Source: Streptomyces sp. NBC_00249
GTDB taxonomy: Bacteria > Actinomycetota > Actinomycetes > Streptomycetales > Streptomycetaceae
Direction of reading: 5' to 3'
NCBI RefSeq assembly: GCF_026342355.1
Contig: NZ_JAPEMV010000007.1
Coordinates: 186,001 to 250,000 of the forward strand
Length of the DNA stretch: 64,000 nucleotides
The notes beneath the pieces were generated by a model that saw only the letters and a list, made by a program, of their open reading frames with translations, was not told the DNA's origin and did no database searches. This document shows positions 1 through 7,682 of the stretch, in pieces. Within the stretch, counting starts at the first letter, position 1, and each line of letters begins with the position of its first letter. The translations under genes were made by a program, and so were the position numbers.

Positions 1-1086
1 GCCGAACGCCGCCTGCACGAGGAGGGAATCGCGGGCGACGTCTACCTCTTCAAGAACAACACCGACTCGGCGGGCAATTCGTACGGCTGCCACGAGAACT
101 ACCTGGTGGCGCGGCACGGAGAATTCTCGCGGCTGGCGGACATCCTCATTCCCTTCCTCGTCACGCGGCAGCTGATCTGCGGTGCGGGCAAGGTGCTGCA
201 GACCCCCCGGGGCGCGGTGTACTGCGTCAGCCAGCGGGCCGAGCACATCTGGGAGGGTGTCAGTTCCGCCACCACCCGTTCCCGGCCGATCATCAACACC
301 CGGGACGAGCCGCACGCGGATGCCGAGCGCTACCGGCGGCTGCACGTGATCGTCGGGGACTCGAACATGTCCGAGACGACGATGCTGCTGAAGGTCGGTG
401 CCACCGATCTGGTGCTGCGCATGATCGAGGCGGGCACGGTGATGCGGGACCTGACGCTGGAGAACCCGATCCGGGCGATCCGGGAGGTCAGTCACGACAT
501 CACGGGGCAGCGCAAGGTGCGCCTCGCCAGTGGCCGGGAGGCCTCGGCGCTGGAGATCCAGCGGGAGTACTACGAGAAGGCCCTGGACTTCGCCGAGCGG
601 CGGGGGATCCGTACGGGGGTCGTCGAGCAGGTGCTGGAGCTGTGGGGCCGGACCCTCGAGGCGATCGAGGCGGAGGACCTGGACCGGATCGGTACGGAGA
701 TCGACTGGGTCATGAAGTACCAGCTGATCGAGCGGTACCGGGCCAAGCACAACATGACCATGTCGAATCCGCGGGTCGCGCAGATAGACCTCGCGTACCA
801 CGACATCCACCGTCGTCGGGGGCTGTACTACCTGCTGGAGCGCAAGGGGCAGGCGGCGCGGATCTGCAACGACCTGAAGATCTTCGAGGGCAAGTCGGTG
901 CCCCCGCAGACGACGCGGGCCCGGCTGCGCGGGGACTTCATCCGGCGGGCGCAGGAGCAGCGGCGGGACTTCACCGTCGACTGGGTGCACCTGAAGCTGA
1001 ACGACCAGGCGCAGCGGACGGTGCTGTGCAAGGACCCGTTCCGGTCGGTGGACGACCGGGTGGAGAAGCTGATCGCGGGGATGTAG
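1..1086 (+). CDS. pafA: Pup--protein ligase PafA (5' end outside window)
   Basis: PafA ligates the ubiquitin-like protein Pup to lysines of substrates destined for the actinobacterial proteasome. The frame is open from base 1, so the start and the N-terminal ATP-binding part of this glutamine-synthetase-like fold lie outside the window. About 361 residues are visible, against roughly 450 in the family. The visible part begins just before the signature KNNTDSAGNSYGCHENYL, and the charged C-terminal portion typical of PafA follows to a TAG stop. It heads the series pafA, two FKBPs, pafB, pafC, tatA, tatC, helY, an order shared (without the FKBPs) with mycobacteria as I remember it. A hairpin at 1120-1154 follows. 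Identification is secure; only the 5' end is missing. Confidence 0.95.
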   Translation, partial: AERRLHEEGIAGDVYLFKNNTDSAGNSYGCHENYLVARHGEFSRLADILIPFLVTRQLICGAGKVLQTPRGAVYCVSQRAEHIWEGVSSATTRSRPIINTRDEPHADAERYRRLHVIVGDSNMSETTMLLKVGATDLVLRMIEAGTVMRDLTLENPIRAIREVSHDITGQRKVRLASGREASALEIQREYYEKALDFAERRGIRTGVVEQVLELWGRTLEAIEAEDLDRIGTEIDWVMKYQLIERYRAKHNMTMSNPRVAQIDLAYHDIHRRRGLYYLLERKGQAARICNDLKIFEGKSVPPQTTRARLRGDFIRRAQEQRRDFTVDWVHLKLNDQAQRTVLCKDPFRSVDDRVEKLIAGM

Positions 1087-1119
1087 CGGCAGCGAAGTGT
1101 GACATTTCACGGATCTTGG

Positions 1120-1154
1120 CCGGGGCCTCGTACGCATCTCGTACGGGGCCCCGG
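1120..1154 (+). terminator. Hairpin terminator after pafA
   Basis: Two 14-base arms (1120-1133 and 1141-1154) pair with one G-U pair across a 7-base loop. No T run follows, as is usual in Streptomyces. It lies between the pafA stop and the lipoprotein gene and probably ends the pafA transcript. Confidence 0.6.
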
Positions 1155-1207
1155 TCACGCCTTAGAGTGGCGGGCGACCGTTGTGCCGTCTGAGATCTGA
1201 GGAACAC

Positions 1208-2155
1208 GTGCGCCGACTTGCCGGCCTGATTGTCGTCCCGCTCCTGCTGCTGTCCACGGCGGCGTGCGGCGACGACAGCGGCTCCGACACCGACTCCGCC
1301 CAGATGAAGAACGGGGTGCCCGCGATCACGAAGGGCGCCAAGTTCGGGGAGACGCCCACCCTTTCGCAGGGGAAGGGCGCGCCGCCCAAGGAACTGAAGG
1401 TGGAGGTCATCAGCGAGGGCAGCGGCCCGGTGCTGAAGAAGGGCGACGTCGCCCAGGTCAACTACTCCGGCCAGGTGTGGGACGGCAAGGAGCCCTTCGA
1501 TGCCAGCTTCGGCAAGGGCAAGACCTTCGACGTGAACATCGGCGCCGGCGCCGTCATCAAGGGCTGGGACCAGGGCCTGGAGGGCCAGAAGGTCGGCAGC
1601 CGCGTCGAGCTGGTGATCCCGCCGGAGCTCGGTTACGGGGCTCAGGGTTCCGGGGACAAGATCAAGCCGAACGCGACGCTGGTCTTCGTGGTCGACATCG
1701 TCAAGGGTGCCAGCATCCCGGTCTCCGCCAAGGGCAAGGAAGTCCCGCAGGAGGACAAGGCCCTGCCGAAGATCGGTACGAACACGGACGGCAAGGAAGT
1801 CTCCGTGGCCGTCCCGAAGGACACCGCCGAGCCCGGCAAGCTGGTCTCGAACTACGTGATCGAGGGTGACGGGCCGGTCGTCAAGGACACCGACAACGTC
1901 GTCGTCAAGTTCAACGGCAAGACGTGGAAGGACGACAAGTCGTTCGAGAGCACGTACGCCACCGACCAGACGGTGACCTGGCCGATGGCCGAGCTGTCGG
2001 TCAAGGGGCTGAAGGAAGGCATGCTGGGCAAGAAGGCCGGCAGCCGGATCCTGCTGGTCATCCCGCCGGACCAGGCCTTCGGTGACAAGGAGCAGGGCAG
2101 CATCCCGGCCAAGTCGACGCTGGTCTTCAGCCTCGACATCCTCACGGTGATGTAA
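1208..2155 (+). CDS. Lipoprotein FKBP-type peptidyl-prolyl isomerase, two FKBP domains
   Basis: Predicted extracytoplasmic prolyl cis-trans isomerase of 315 residues. The GTG at 1208 was chosen because GAGG lies just upstream and it places a clean lipoprotein signal peptide at the N-terminus: two arginines, a hydrophobic core, then lipobox STAAC with Cys20. An upstream in-frame TTG at 1181 has no such support. Domain 1 (about residues 59-166) has the FKBP core, including FDASFGKGK, VIKGW and VIPPELGYG. Domain 2 (about 209-315) is degenerate: the active-site tryptophan of the VIKGW element is leucine (SVKGL), so it may be structural or chaperone-like. The next gene is a soluble single-domain FKBP 43 bases downstream, probably in the same transcript. 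Client proteins cannot be inferred. Confidence 0.9.
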   Translation: MRRLAGLIVVPLLLLSTAACGDDSGSDTDSAQMKNGVPAITKGAKFGETPTLSQGKGAPPKELKVEVISEGSGPVLKKGDVAQVNYSGQVWDGKEPFDASFGKGKTFDVNIGAGAVIKGWDQGLEGQKVGSRVELVIPPELGYGAQGSGDKIKPNATLVFVVDIVKGASIPVSAKGKEVPQEDKALPKIGTNTDGKEVSVAVPKDTAEPGKLVSNYVIEGDGPVVKDTDNVVVKFNGKTWKDDKSFESTYATDQTVTWPMAELSVKGLKEGMLGKKAGSRILLVIPPDQAFGDKEQGSIPAKSTLVFSLDILTVM

Positions 2156-2198
2156 GACTGTTCCGGTTGACCGGTTCGTACGTATGAGGAGCAGTTCC

Positions 2199-2576
2199 GT
2201 GAGCGACAAGCTCGTAAAGCCCGAGATCGACTTCCCCGAGGGTCCGGTCCCGACCGACCTGGTCATCGAGGACATCTGGGAGGGCGACGGCGCCGAGGCC
2301 AAGGCCGGTGCCATGGTCTCCGTCCACTACGTGGGCGTGGCCTTCTCCACCGGTGAGGAGTTCGACGCCTCCTGGAACCGCGGCTCCGCGCTGCAGTTCC
2401 CGCTGGGCGCGGGCCGCGTCATCGCCGGCTGGGACCTGGGCATCGCGGGCATGAAGGTCGGCGGCCGCCGCAAGCTGACGATCCCCGCCCACCTCGCCTA
2501 CGGCGACCGTGGCGCGGGCGACGCGATCGCCCCGGGCGAGACGCTGATCTTCGTCTGCGACCTGATGGGCGCCTGA
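2199..2576 (+). CDS. FKBP-type peptidyl-prolyl cis-trans isomerase, single domain
   Basis: Cytoplasmic prolyl isomerase of 125 residues, the usual size for a minimal FKBP. The GTG at 2199 is preceded by GAGGAG with a 7-base gap. The ATG at 2184 overlaps that ribosome site and is rejected as the start. The domain spans the whole protein, with FDASWNRG, the intact VIAGWDLGI active-site tryptophan element and IPAHLAYGDRG. There is no signal peptide, in contrast to the lipoprotein paralogue just upstream, so the pair covers the cytoplasm and the cell surface. A very strong hairpin at 2595-2631 ends the unit. Confidence 0.93.
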   Translation: MSDKLVKPEIDFPEGPVPTDLVIEDIWEGDGAEAKAGAMVSVHYVGVAFSTGEEFDASWNRGSALQFPLGAGRVIAGWDLGIAGMKVGGRRKLTIPAHLAYGDRGAGDAIAPGETLIFVCDLMGA

Positions 2577-2594
2577 TACCAGGCCGCTGTGAGC

Positions 2595-2631
2595 CGAGGG
2601 CCCCTGCCGTGAGGCAGGGGCCCTCGCTTTT
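2595..2631 (+). terminator. Rho-independent terminator after the FKBP pair
   Basis: A perfect 14-bp stem (2595-2608 with 2613-2626), a GTGA loop, then CTTTT. It separates the FKBP genes from pafBC. Confidence 0.9.
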
Positions 2632-2657
2632 GTCCGGGCCCGCCGGGGCGGTACGGT
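2630..2657 (+). promoter_or_regulatory. Possible pafBC promoter
   Basis: TTGTCC at 2630-2635, a 16-base spacer, then TACGGT at 2652-2657 fit a vegetative promoter. It lies directly after the terminator and about 47 bases before the pafB start. This is a pattern match only. Confidence 0.35.
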
Positions 2658-2703
2658 CAACGGTCACGAGTGTGTGTGTCGAGAAGGCGGGGGAACGGCG
2701 TCC

Positions 2704-3660
2704 ATGGCGATTGCCAAGGCCGAGCGGCTGATGAATCTGGCGCTGTGTCTGCTGGGGACCCGTCGTCCCCTCAGCAAGCGCGAGCTGCGCGGTTCCATCG
2801 AGGCCTACCTGGAAGCCGGCAACGACGAGTCCTTCAACCGGATGTTCGAGCGGGACAAGGACGATCTGCGCGAGCTCGGTCTGGTGATCGAGACCGTGGA
2901 GAACCTGGAGGGCGAGACGGGCTACCTGGCCCGCCGGGACAGCAACCGGCTGCCGCCCGTCTCCCTCGACGCCGAGGAGGCCGCCGCCCTGGGGCTGGCG
3001 GCCAAGGTCTGGCAGCAGGCCCGCCTCGCGGGCGCGGCCAGCGGGGCCCTGCAGAAGCTGCGGGCCGCCGGCATGCCCGAGGCGGGGGACCCGTACGAGG
3101 GCCAGCACAGCGCCATCGAGCCGCGCATCCCCGTCCACGAGGCGGCCTTCGAGCCGCTGATGCTGGCCTGCCGGGACCGTAGGCCGGTGGTCTTCGACTA
3201 CCGGCGGTCCAACGCGGCCCGGCCCGAGACCCGTCAGGTCGAGCCGTGGGCGCTGGAGTGCTGGCGCGGCCACTGGTACCTGGCCGGCTACGACCGCGAC
3301 CGCGCGGCGGAGCGGGTGTTCCGGCTCTCCCGGATCACCGGCAAGGTCCGCTCCCGGGCCGGGAAGTACACCGCCGAGGTCCCGGACGTGGTGACCGTAC
3401 GGGAGACCGTGGCGGCCTGGGCCGGGGAGGGCGCGCAGCGCTCCGCGCTGATCCGGCTGCGCGCCGGGGCCGGGTACCCGCTGCGGGCCAAGGCGACCGC
3501 CGTGCGCGAGGGCGCCGACGGCTGGGACGAGCTGGAGGTCCCGTACGGGCACGGACTGGACGCCTGGCTCGTGGAGTTCGGCCCGGACGTCGTGGTGGTG
3601 GAGCCGGCCGACCTGCGGGCCGACGTGGTGGACCGGCTGCGCGCCGTCGCCCAGGGCTGA
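2704..3660 (+). CDS. pafB: WYL-domain transcriptional regulator PafB
   Basis: Half of the PafBC regulator, 318 residues. In mycobacteria PafBC activates the DNA-damage response; despite its name it is not needed for pupylation. The ATG at 2704 gives the usual family N-terminus MAIAKAERLMNLALCLL. The 30 bases of open frame upstream (GTG 2674) match nothing typical. Layout: winged helix-turn-helix at about 1-60; WYL sensor domain at about 150-210, with the signature region HWYLAGYDRDR near residue 191; C-terminal extension to 318. pafC follows after a 43-base gap. It is named from motifs plus the conserved position between pafA and tatA. Confidence 0.92.
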   Translation: MAIAKAERLMNLALCLLGTRRPLSKRELRGSIEAYLEAGNDESFNRMFERDKDDLRELGLVIETVENLEGETGYLARRDSNRLPPVSLDAEEAAALGLAAKVWQQARLAGAASGALQKLRAAGMPEAGDPYEGQHSAIEPRIPVHEAAFEPLMLACRDRRPVVFDYRRSNAARPETRQVEPWALECWRGHWYLAGYDRDRAAERVFRLSRITGKVRSRAGKYTAEVPDVVTVRETVAAWAGEGAQRSALIRLRAGAGYPLRAKATAVREGADGWDELEVPYGHGLDAWLVEFGPDVVVVEPADLRADVVDRLRAVAQG

Positions 3661-3703
3661 CCCGAACATCAACAGCAACGCCCTGAGGGGGAGACGTACC
3701 AGC

Positions 3704-4672
3704 ATGGCCGCCAACGCCATCGACCAGACCCGCCGCATGCTGTCCCTGGTGACCTACCTGCGCGAGCGCCCCGGGGCGCACGTCGCCGACGTGGCCCGGG
3801 CCTTCGGGATCACCGAGGACGAACTGATCTCGGACCTCGACGTGCTGCCCATGTGCGGGACCAGCTTCCGCGGCGGGGACCTGCTCGACATCGACACCGA
3901 CGGGGAGCGCATCTGGTGGCGCAACCCCGACGCCTCGGGGGAGTCCACCGCCGAACCGCTGCGCCTGGCCGCCGACGAGGCCACCGCGCTGCTGGTCGCC
4001 GCCCGCGCCGTGGCCACGCTGCCCGGTCTGCGCGAGGGCGACCGGGACGCGCTGCTGCGGGCCACCGCCAAGCTGGAGGCCGCCGCCGGCGAGGCAGCCG
4101 GGGCCAGCTCCCGGCTGTCGGTGACCTTCGAGTCGGAGGGCGGGGTCTTCGCGGACGTCGACCGGGCCATCGCCGAGCGCCGCCGGCTGTGGCTGCGCTA
4201 CTACTCGCCCGCGCGCGACGAGCTGACCGAGCGCACCGTCGACCCGATCCGGCTCTTCGCGGTCGGGCACACCTACATGGAGGGCTGGTGCCACCTCTCC
4301 GAGGCCCGGCGCACCTTCCGCCTCGACCGGGTCGCCGAGATCCGGCTCCTCGACGAGCGGGCCGAGCCGCCCGCGATCGAGCCCCGGGACCTGTCGGTGG
4401 GGCTGGTCCAGCCGGCCGCCGAGGACCCGGAGGTCGTGGTGGAGGTCGGCCCCGGCGGGCGCTGGGTCGCCGAGTACTACCCGCACGACAGCGCAGAGGA
4501 GCTGGCGGGCGGCGGGCTGCGCATCACGCTGCGCAGCCCGGACCCGGCCTCCCTGCGCCGACTGGCGCTGCGCCTGGGCCGGGAGGGGCGGATCGTGTCC
4601 CCGCCGGAGCTGGCGGAGAGCGCGCGGAAGGCGGCTCAAGAGGCACTCGCGGGGTACGGGGAACAGGTCTAG
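3704..4672 (+). CDS. pafC: WYL-domain transcriptional regulator PafC
   Basis: Second PafBC subunit, 322 residues. The ATG at 3704 is preceded by GAGGGGGAG. The N-terminal helix-turn-helix (about 5-60) includes HVADVARAFGITEDELISDL. In the WYL-type domain (about 145-215) the signature tripeptide reads WCH in MEGWCHLSEARRTFRLDR, so the WYL residues themselves are not kept; divergence of one partner's signature is plausible for a heteromeric regulator. The wing and C-terminal extension reach 322. It forms one unit with pafB. The next gene starts 16 bases after its stop. Confidence 0.9.
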   Translation: MAANAIDQTRRMLSLVTYLRERPGAHVADVARAFGITEDELISDLDVLPMCGTSFRGGDLLDIDTDGERIWWRNPDASGESTAEPLRLAADEATALLVAARAVATLPGLREGDRDALLRATAKLEAAAGEAAGASSRLSVTFESEGGVFADVDRAIAERRRLWLRYYSPARDELTERTVDPIRLFAVGHTYMEGWCHLSEARRTFRLDRVAEIRLLDERAEPPAIEPRDLSVGLVQPAAEDPEVVVEVGPGGRWVAEYYPHDSAEELAGGGLRITLRSPDPASLRRLALRLGREGRIVSPPELAESARKAAQEALAGYGEQV

Positions 4673-4687
4673 GGAGAGCGGGGAGCG

Positions 4688-4975
4688 ATGTCGCCATCAT
4701 CTGGGGCCCTGCCGGGGCGGGTCACCGGCCGGCCGGACGCGGCCCTGGGCGGCGGTTCGGGCGGGCCGGTCACCTTCAAGGCCGCCTGTCCCGACTGCCG
4801 GGCCCGTTTCGAGCTCGCGGCGGAGGCCCTGCGGCTGGTGATCGGCGGCAGCAGGCGGAGCACCTTCTACTCCTTCACCTGCCCCGAGTGCGCGGCCGCC
4901 GTCCGTAAACCCGCTGGTGAGCGGATTGTGGAGCTGCTGACCGGCGGAGGAGTGAGCACCCTGCGCAGTCTGTGA
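4688..4975 (+). CDS. Small zinc-ribbon protein of unknown function
   Basis: Hypothetical 95-residue protein. The ATG at 4688 has GGGGAG 5 bases upstream. Two CxxC knuckles (Cys34/37 in ACPDC and Cys65/68 in TCPEC) are spaced for one zinc ribbon; the first 25 residues are glycine/proline-rich and probably disordered. The central segment between the knuckles is basic (GGSRRST). It sits immediately after pafC in the same direction and may be cotranscribed. No known family is recognised, and the function is unknown. Confidence 0.75.
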   Translation: MSPSSGALPGRVTGRPDAALGGGSGGPVTFKAACPDCRARFELAAEALRLVIGGSRRSTFYSFTCPECAAAVRKPAGERIVELLTGGGVSTLRSL

Positions 4976-4987
4976 GGCGGGGCCGGT

Positions 4988-4993
4988 TAGGCT
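4988..4993 (+). promoter_or_regulatory. -10 box of a leaderless promoter
   Basis: TAGGCT followed by exactly 6 bases and the ATG at 5000. The start codon would be the transcript's first base, and there is no Shine-Dalgarno sequence. No convincing -35 was found. Confidence 0.5.
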
Positions 4994-4999
4994 CCTCCC

Positions 5000-5200
5000 A
5001 TGCTGTGGCCGATGCTCGCAATTGCCCTGGGCTTCCTCGGGGTCGCCGTCCTCGCCGTGCTGGCCGTCCGGGTCTTCCTGGAGGTGCGCCGGCTCTCCCG
5101 CCAGGTGGAGCGGGCCAGCCGCCGGATCACCGACGCCTCGGGGGACCTGGAGCGGGCGGCGGCCGATCTCGCCCGGTCCGGGCGGGCGGCGCGGCCGTAG
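5000..5200 (+). CDS. Small single-pass membrane protein
   Basis: Hypothetical 66-residue protein. One N-terminal transmembrane helix (about residues 3-25, LAIALGFLGVAVLAVLAVRV) is followed by an amphipathic, coiled-coil-like stretch with heptad spacing (EVRRLSRQVERASRRITDASGDLERAAADLA). That architecture resembles a short DUF948-like or membrane-anchor peptide. It appears leaderless, with TAGGCT 6 bases before the ATG. It lies upstream of tatA but is separated from it by a 200-base leader region, so a role in Tat transport is not implied. Confidence 0.65.
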   Translation: MLWPMLAIALGFLGVAVLAVLAVRVFLEVRRLSRQVERASRRITDASGDLERAAADLARSGRAARP

Positions 5201-5289
5201 GATATAGGCCTGTCATCGCCCGTCCATGGAAAGTGGCCGCGCGGACCCGTACCGTCGTAGCCGTGCGCAATCGCGCGGTCCCCGGGGGA

Positions 5290-5320
5290 TTGCCGGACGT
5301 TAACCCTCGGGGGTTACGAT
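5290..5320 (+). promoter_or_regulatory. Possible tatA promoter region
   Basis: TACGAT at 5315-5320 is a plausible -10, with TTGCCG at 5290-5295 as a weakly spaced -35 (19 bases). A 6-bp inverted repeat (TAACCC, 4 bases, GGGTTA; 5301-5316) overlaps it and may be an operator. A second small hairpin with a TTCG loop lies at about 5338-5353 in the leader. Confidence 0.3.
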
Positions 5321-5401
5321 CCATGACAGGGCGGTACCGGATCTTCGTCCGGAATCGCCAGGTCACGACAACCAGCCGCTTCGGTGAGAAGGAAGACTTA
5401 C

Positions 5402-5698
5402 ATGATCGGCAATCTGAAGCCCCTTGAGATCCTTCTGATCATCGCTGTCATCGTGCTGCTGTTCGGTGCCAAGAAGCTTCCCGAGATGGCCCGCTCCCTG
5501 GGCAAGTCGGCCCGCATCCTCAAGAGCGAGGCCAAGGCGATGAAGAAGGACGGTGAGGGCGAGGACGCCGCCACCGCCGCCCCGGCCGCCGACCAGGCCC
5601 CGCAGCAGCCCGTCGCCCCGCGCACCATCCAGGCCGCGCCCGGTGACGTGACCAGCGCCCGCCCGGTCGCCGAGCCCAACCGCACCACCCAGGGCTGA
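5402..5698 (+). CDS. tatA: Sec-independent protein translocase TatA
   Basis: Pore-forming subunit of the twin-arginine translocase, 98 residues. The ATG at 5402 is preceded by AAGGAAG. It has the classic TatA layout: transmembrane helix at about 8-25 (ILLIIAVIVLLFGAKKLPE), a FGAKKLPE hinge, an amphipathic helix (MARSLGKSARILKSEAK), and a disordered alanine/proline-rich tail from about residue 50. tatC follows 55 bases later; no tatB is present, and in Streptomyces it is usually elsewhere. At least two probable Tat substrates are encoded in this window (the DyP peroxidase at 16417 and the GH-like protein at 48156). Confidence 0.95.
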   Translation: MIGNLKPLEILLIIAVIVLLFGAKKLPEMARSLGKSARILKSEAKAMKKDGEGEDAATAAPAADQAPQQPVAPRTIQAAPGDVTSARPVAEPNRTTQG

Positions 5699-5753
5699 CA
5701 GCCGGCGGTCGTACCCGTCACGCCGGTCACTGCAACGAGACAAGGGACGTGGG

Positions 5754-6719
5754 TTGCTCAAGTCTGCCCGCAAGCAGGGGAAGAAAGACCAGCAGGCGAA
5801 GGACGCCGAAGGGCGCATGCCGCTGGTCGAGCACCTGCGTGAGCTACGGAACCGCCTGCTGAAGTCGGTTCTGGCGATCGCCGTGATCACGGCCGTCGCG
5901 GCCTATTTCTTCCGGCCGATCATCGACTTCCTGCTGGAGCCGATGCTCTCCTCCGTCGGGTGCACCAACGGGGCGACGCACCAGCGCAACGGCGCGCCCT
6001 GCGCCGAGATGACCACCAGTGGTCTGACCGCGCCCTTCTCCATCGCGCTCAAGGTCGGCCTGTCCGCGGGCATCGTGCTGTCCGCCCCGGTCTGGCTCTA
6101 CCAGCTGTGGGCGTTCGCCGCCCCCGGCCTGCACCGCAACGAGAAGAAGTACGCGCTGAGCTTCGTCGCCGTCGGCGCGCCCCTCTTCGTCGCCGGCGCC
6201 GTCCTCGCGTACAAGATCCTTCCGCAGACCGCGGAGATCCTCCTCGGCTTCACCCCCGACCACGTCAAGAACCTGCTCCCGGTCGACGACTACCTCGACC
6301 TGGTCACGCGCATGGTCGTGGTCTTCGGCCTCGCCTTCGAGCTGCCGCTGATGCTGGTGCTGCTGAACCTCACCGGCGTCCTCACCGCCAAGCGCCTCGG
6401 CAGCTGGTGGCGCGCCATGGTCCTCGGCATCACCCTCTTCTCCGCGTTCGCGACGCCCACCGGTGACCCGCTCACCATGCTGACGCTGGCCGCCCCGATC
6501 GTGGCCCTGTACTTCCTGGCCCTCGGGATCTGCCTCCTCAACGACCGGCGCCGCAAGCGCAACGACCCCGACGCCGCGCTCGACGACGACGAGGCCTCGG
6601 AACTGGACCTGACCCCGGCACCCGTCGGCACGGCCGGATCCGCTCCCTCCGCCTCCTCGCTGCCCGAGCAGGCCGACGGCGGACGCCGCCAGATCAACGG
6701 TTACGACGACGCCACCTGA
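5754..6719 (+). CDS. tatC: Sec-independent protein translocase TatC
   Basis: Signal-recognising subunit of the Tat translocase, 321 residues with about six transmembrane helices. The start is TTG at 5754, chosen because AAGGGA sits 6-7 bases upstream and because no ATG or GTG precedes the conserved PLVEHLRELRNRLLKS motif (about 23-38) that binds twin-arginine signals. Other TatC hallmarks are FALPLML-like helix segments (FELPLMLVLLNL) and a conserved FATPTGDP loop before the last helices. The C-terminal 60 residues are a charged, disordered tail typical of Streptomyces. It is cotranscribed with tatA. Confidence 0.95.
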   Translation: MLKSARKQGKKDQQAKDAEGRMPLVEHLRELRNRLLKSVLAIAVITAVAAYFFRPIIDFLLEPMLSSVGCTNGATHQRNGAPCAEMTTSGLTAPFSIALKVGLSAGIVLSAPVWLYQLWAFAAPGLHRNEKKYALSFVAVGAPLFVAGAVLAYKILPQTAEILLGFTPDHVKNLLPVDDYLDLVTRMVVVFGLAFELPLMLVLLNLTGVLTAKRLGSWWRAMVLGITLFSAFATPTGDPLTMLTLAAPIVALYFLALGICLLNDRRRKRNDPDAALDDDEASELDLTPAPVGTAGSAPSASSLPEQADGGRRQINGYDDAT

Positions 6720-6729
6720 CATGTACCTT
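6701..6729 (+). promoter_or_regulatory. Leaderless promoter of the lipid kinase gene
   Basis: TTACGA (6701-6706), a 17-base spacer, then TACCTT (6724-6729), 7 bases ahead of the GTG at 6737. No ribosome-binding site is present. The promoter overlaps the end of tatC. Confidence 0.5.
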
Positions 6730-6736
6730 CCGGTGG

Positions 6737-7624
6737 GTGAGTGCTGAGATCACCCTCCTCGTCAATCCCACCGCCGGACGCGGCCGGGGCGCGCACGCCG
6801 CGCAGCCGGCCGCTTCCGCGCTGAGGGCGGCCGGTTTCTCCGTACGGACCGTCGTCGGCACCGACGCCGCCGACGAGCTGGCCCGGCTGCGCGCCGCCGT
6901 CCGCGAGGGCACCGGCGCGGTGATCGCCGTCGGCGGGGACGGGGTGGTCTCCCTCGCGCTCCAGGCGCTCGCCGGGACACTGGTGCCGCTCGCAGTGGTC
7001 GCGGTGGGCACCGGCAACGACTTCGCGCGGGCGCTGGGACTGCCCGTACGGGATCCCGCGCGGGCGGGACGGCTGGCGGCCGAGGCCCTCAAGGAGGGCC
7101 GGATCCGCGAGATCGACCTCGGCCGGGCGGCGGGCACCTGGTACGGGACCGTGCTGTGCTCCGGCTTCGACTCGCGGGTCAACGACCGCGGCAACCGCAT
7201 GCGGCTGCCGCTGGGCCGCTTCAAGTACGACCTGGCCATCCTGGCGGAGCTGGCCTCCTTCCGGCCCGTCCCGTACCGCATCACCCTGGACGACGGCCCG
7301 GTCATCGAGACCGAGGCCACGCTGGTGGCCGTCGGCAACGGGACCTCGTACGGCGGCGGGATGCGCATCTGCGCGGACGCCGAGCCCGACGACGGGCTCT
7401 TCGACGTCACCGTGGTCGGCGACTGCGGACGCGCCACCCTGCTGAAGGTGTTCCCGCAGGTCTACAAGGGCACCCACCTCGGCCACCCCAAGGTCACCGT
7501 CCACCGGGCCGCGAAGGTCACCCTGGAGGCCCCGGGCCTGACCGCCTACGCCGACGGGGAGCCGCTCGGAGCCCTCCCGGTGACCGCCGAGTGCGTCGGC
7601 GGCGCCCTGCGGCTCATCGTTTAG
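6737..7624 (+). CDS. Diacylglycerol kinase family lipid kinase
   Basis: Predicted ATP-dependent lipid kinase of the DAGK/YegS/sphingosine-kinase family, 295 residues, acting on a membrane diacylglycerol or related lipid. The N-terminal DAGKc domain carries LLVNPTAGRGRGA, the nucleotide-binding GGDG loop (about residue 65, VIAVGGDGVVSLAL) and GTGNDFAR (about 93). The C-terminal YegS-like beta domain includes GFDSRVN and YADGEPLG. The start is GTG at 6737, apparently leaderless. The gene sits between tatC and helY; the exact lipid substrate cannot be read from sequence. Confidence 0.88.
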   Translation: MSAEITLLVNPTAGRGRGAHAAQPAASALRAAGFSVRTVVGTDAADELARLRAAVREGTGAVIAVGGDGVVSLALQALAGTLVPLAVVAVGTGNDFARALGLPVRDPARAGRLAAEALKEGRIREIDLGRAAGTWYGTVLCSGFDSRVNDRGNRMRLPLGRFKYDLAILAELASFRPVPYRITLDDGPVIETEATLVAVGNGTSYGGGMRICADAEPDDGLFDVTVVGDCGRATLLKVFPQVYKGTHLGHPKVTVHRAAKVTLEAPGLTAYADGEPLGALPVTAECVGGALRLIV

Positions 7625-7682
7625 CCGATCGTTTTAATGGCCGAGACTGTTGTCGGAGGCGGCGGGTAGGCTCGACAGCAAG

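Noticed and set aside
4853..5427. Frames overlapping the small membrane protein and tatA leader
   Set aside because: Arg/Pro-rich out-of-phase translations with no motif.
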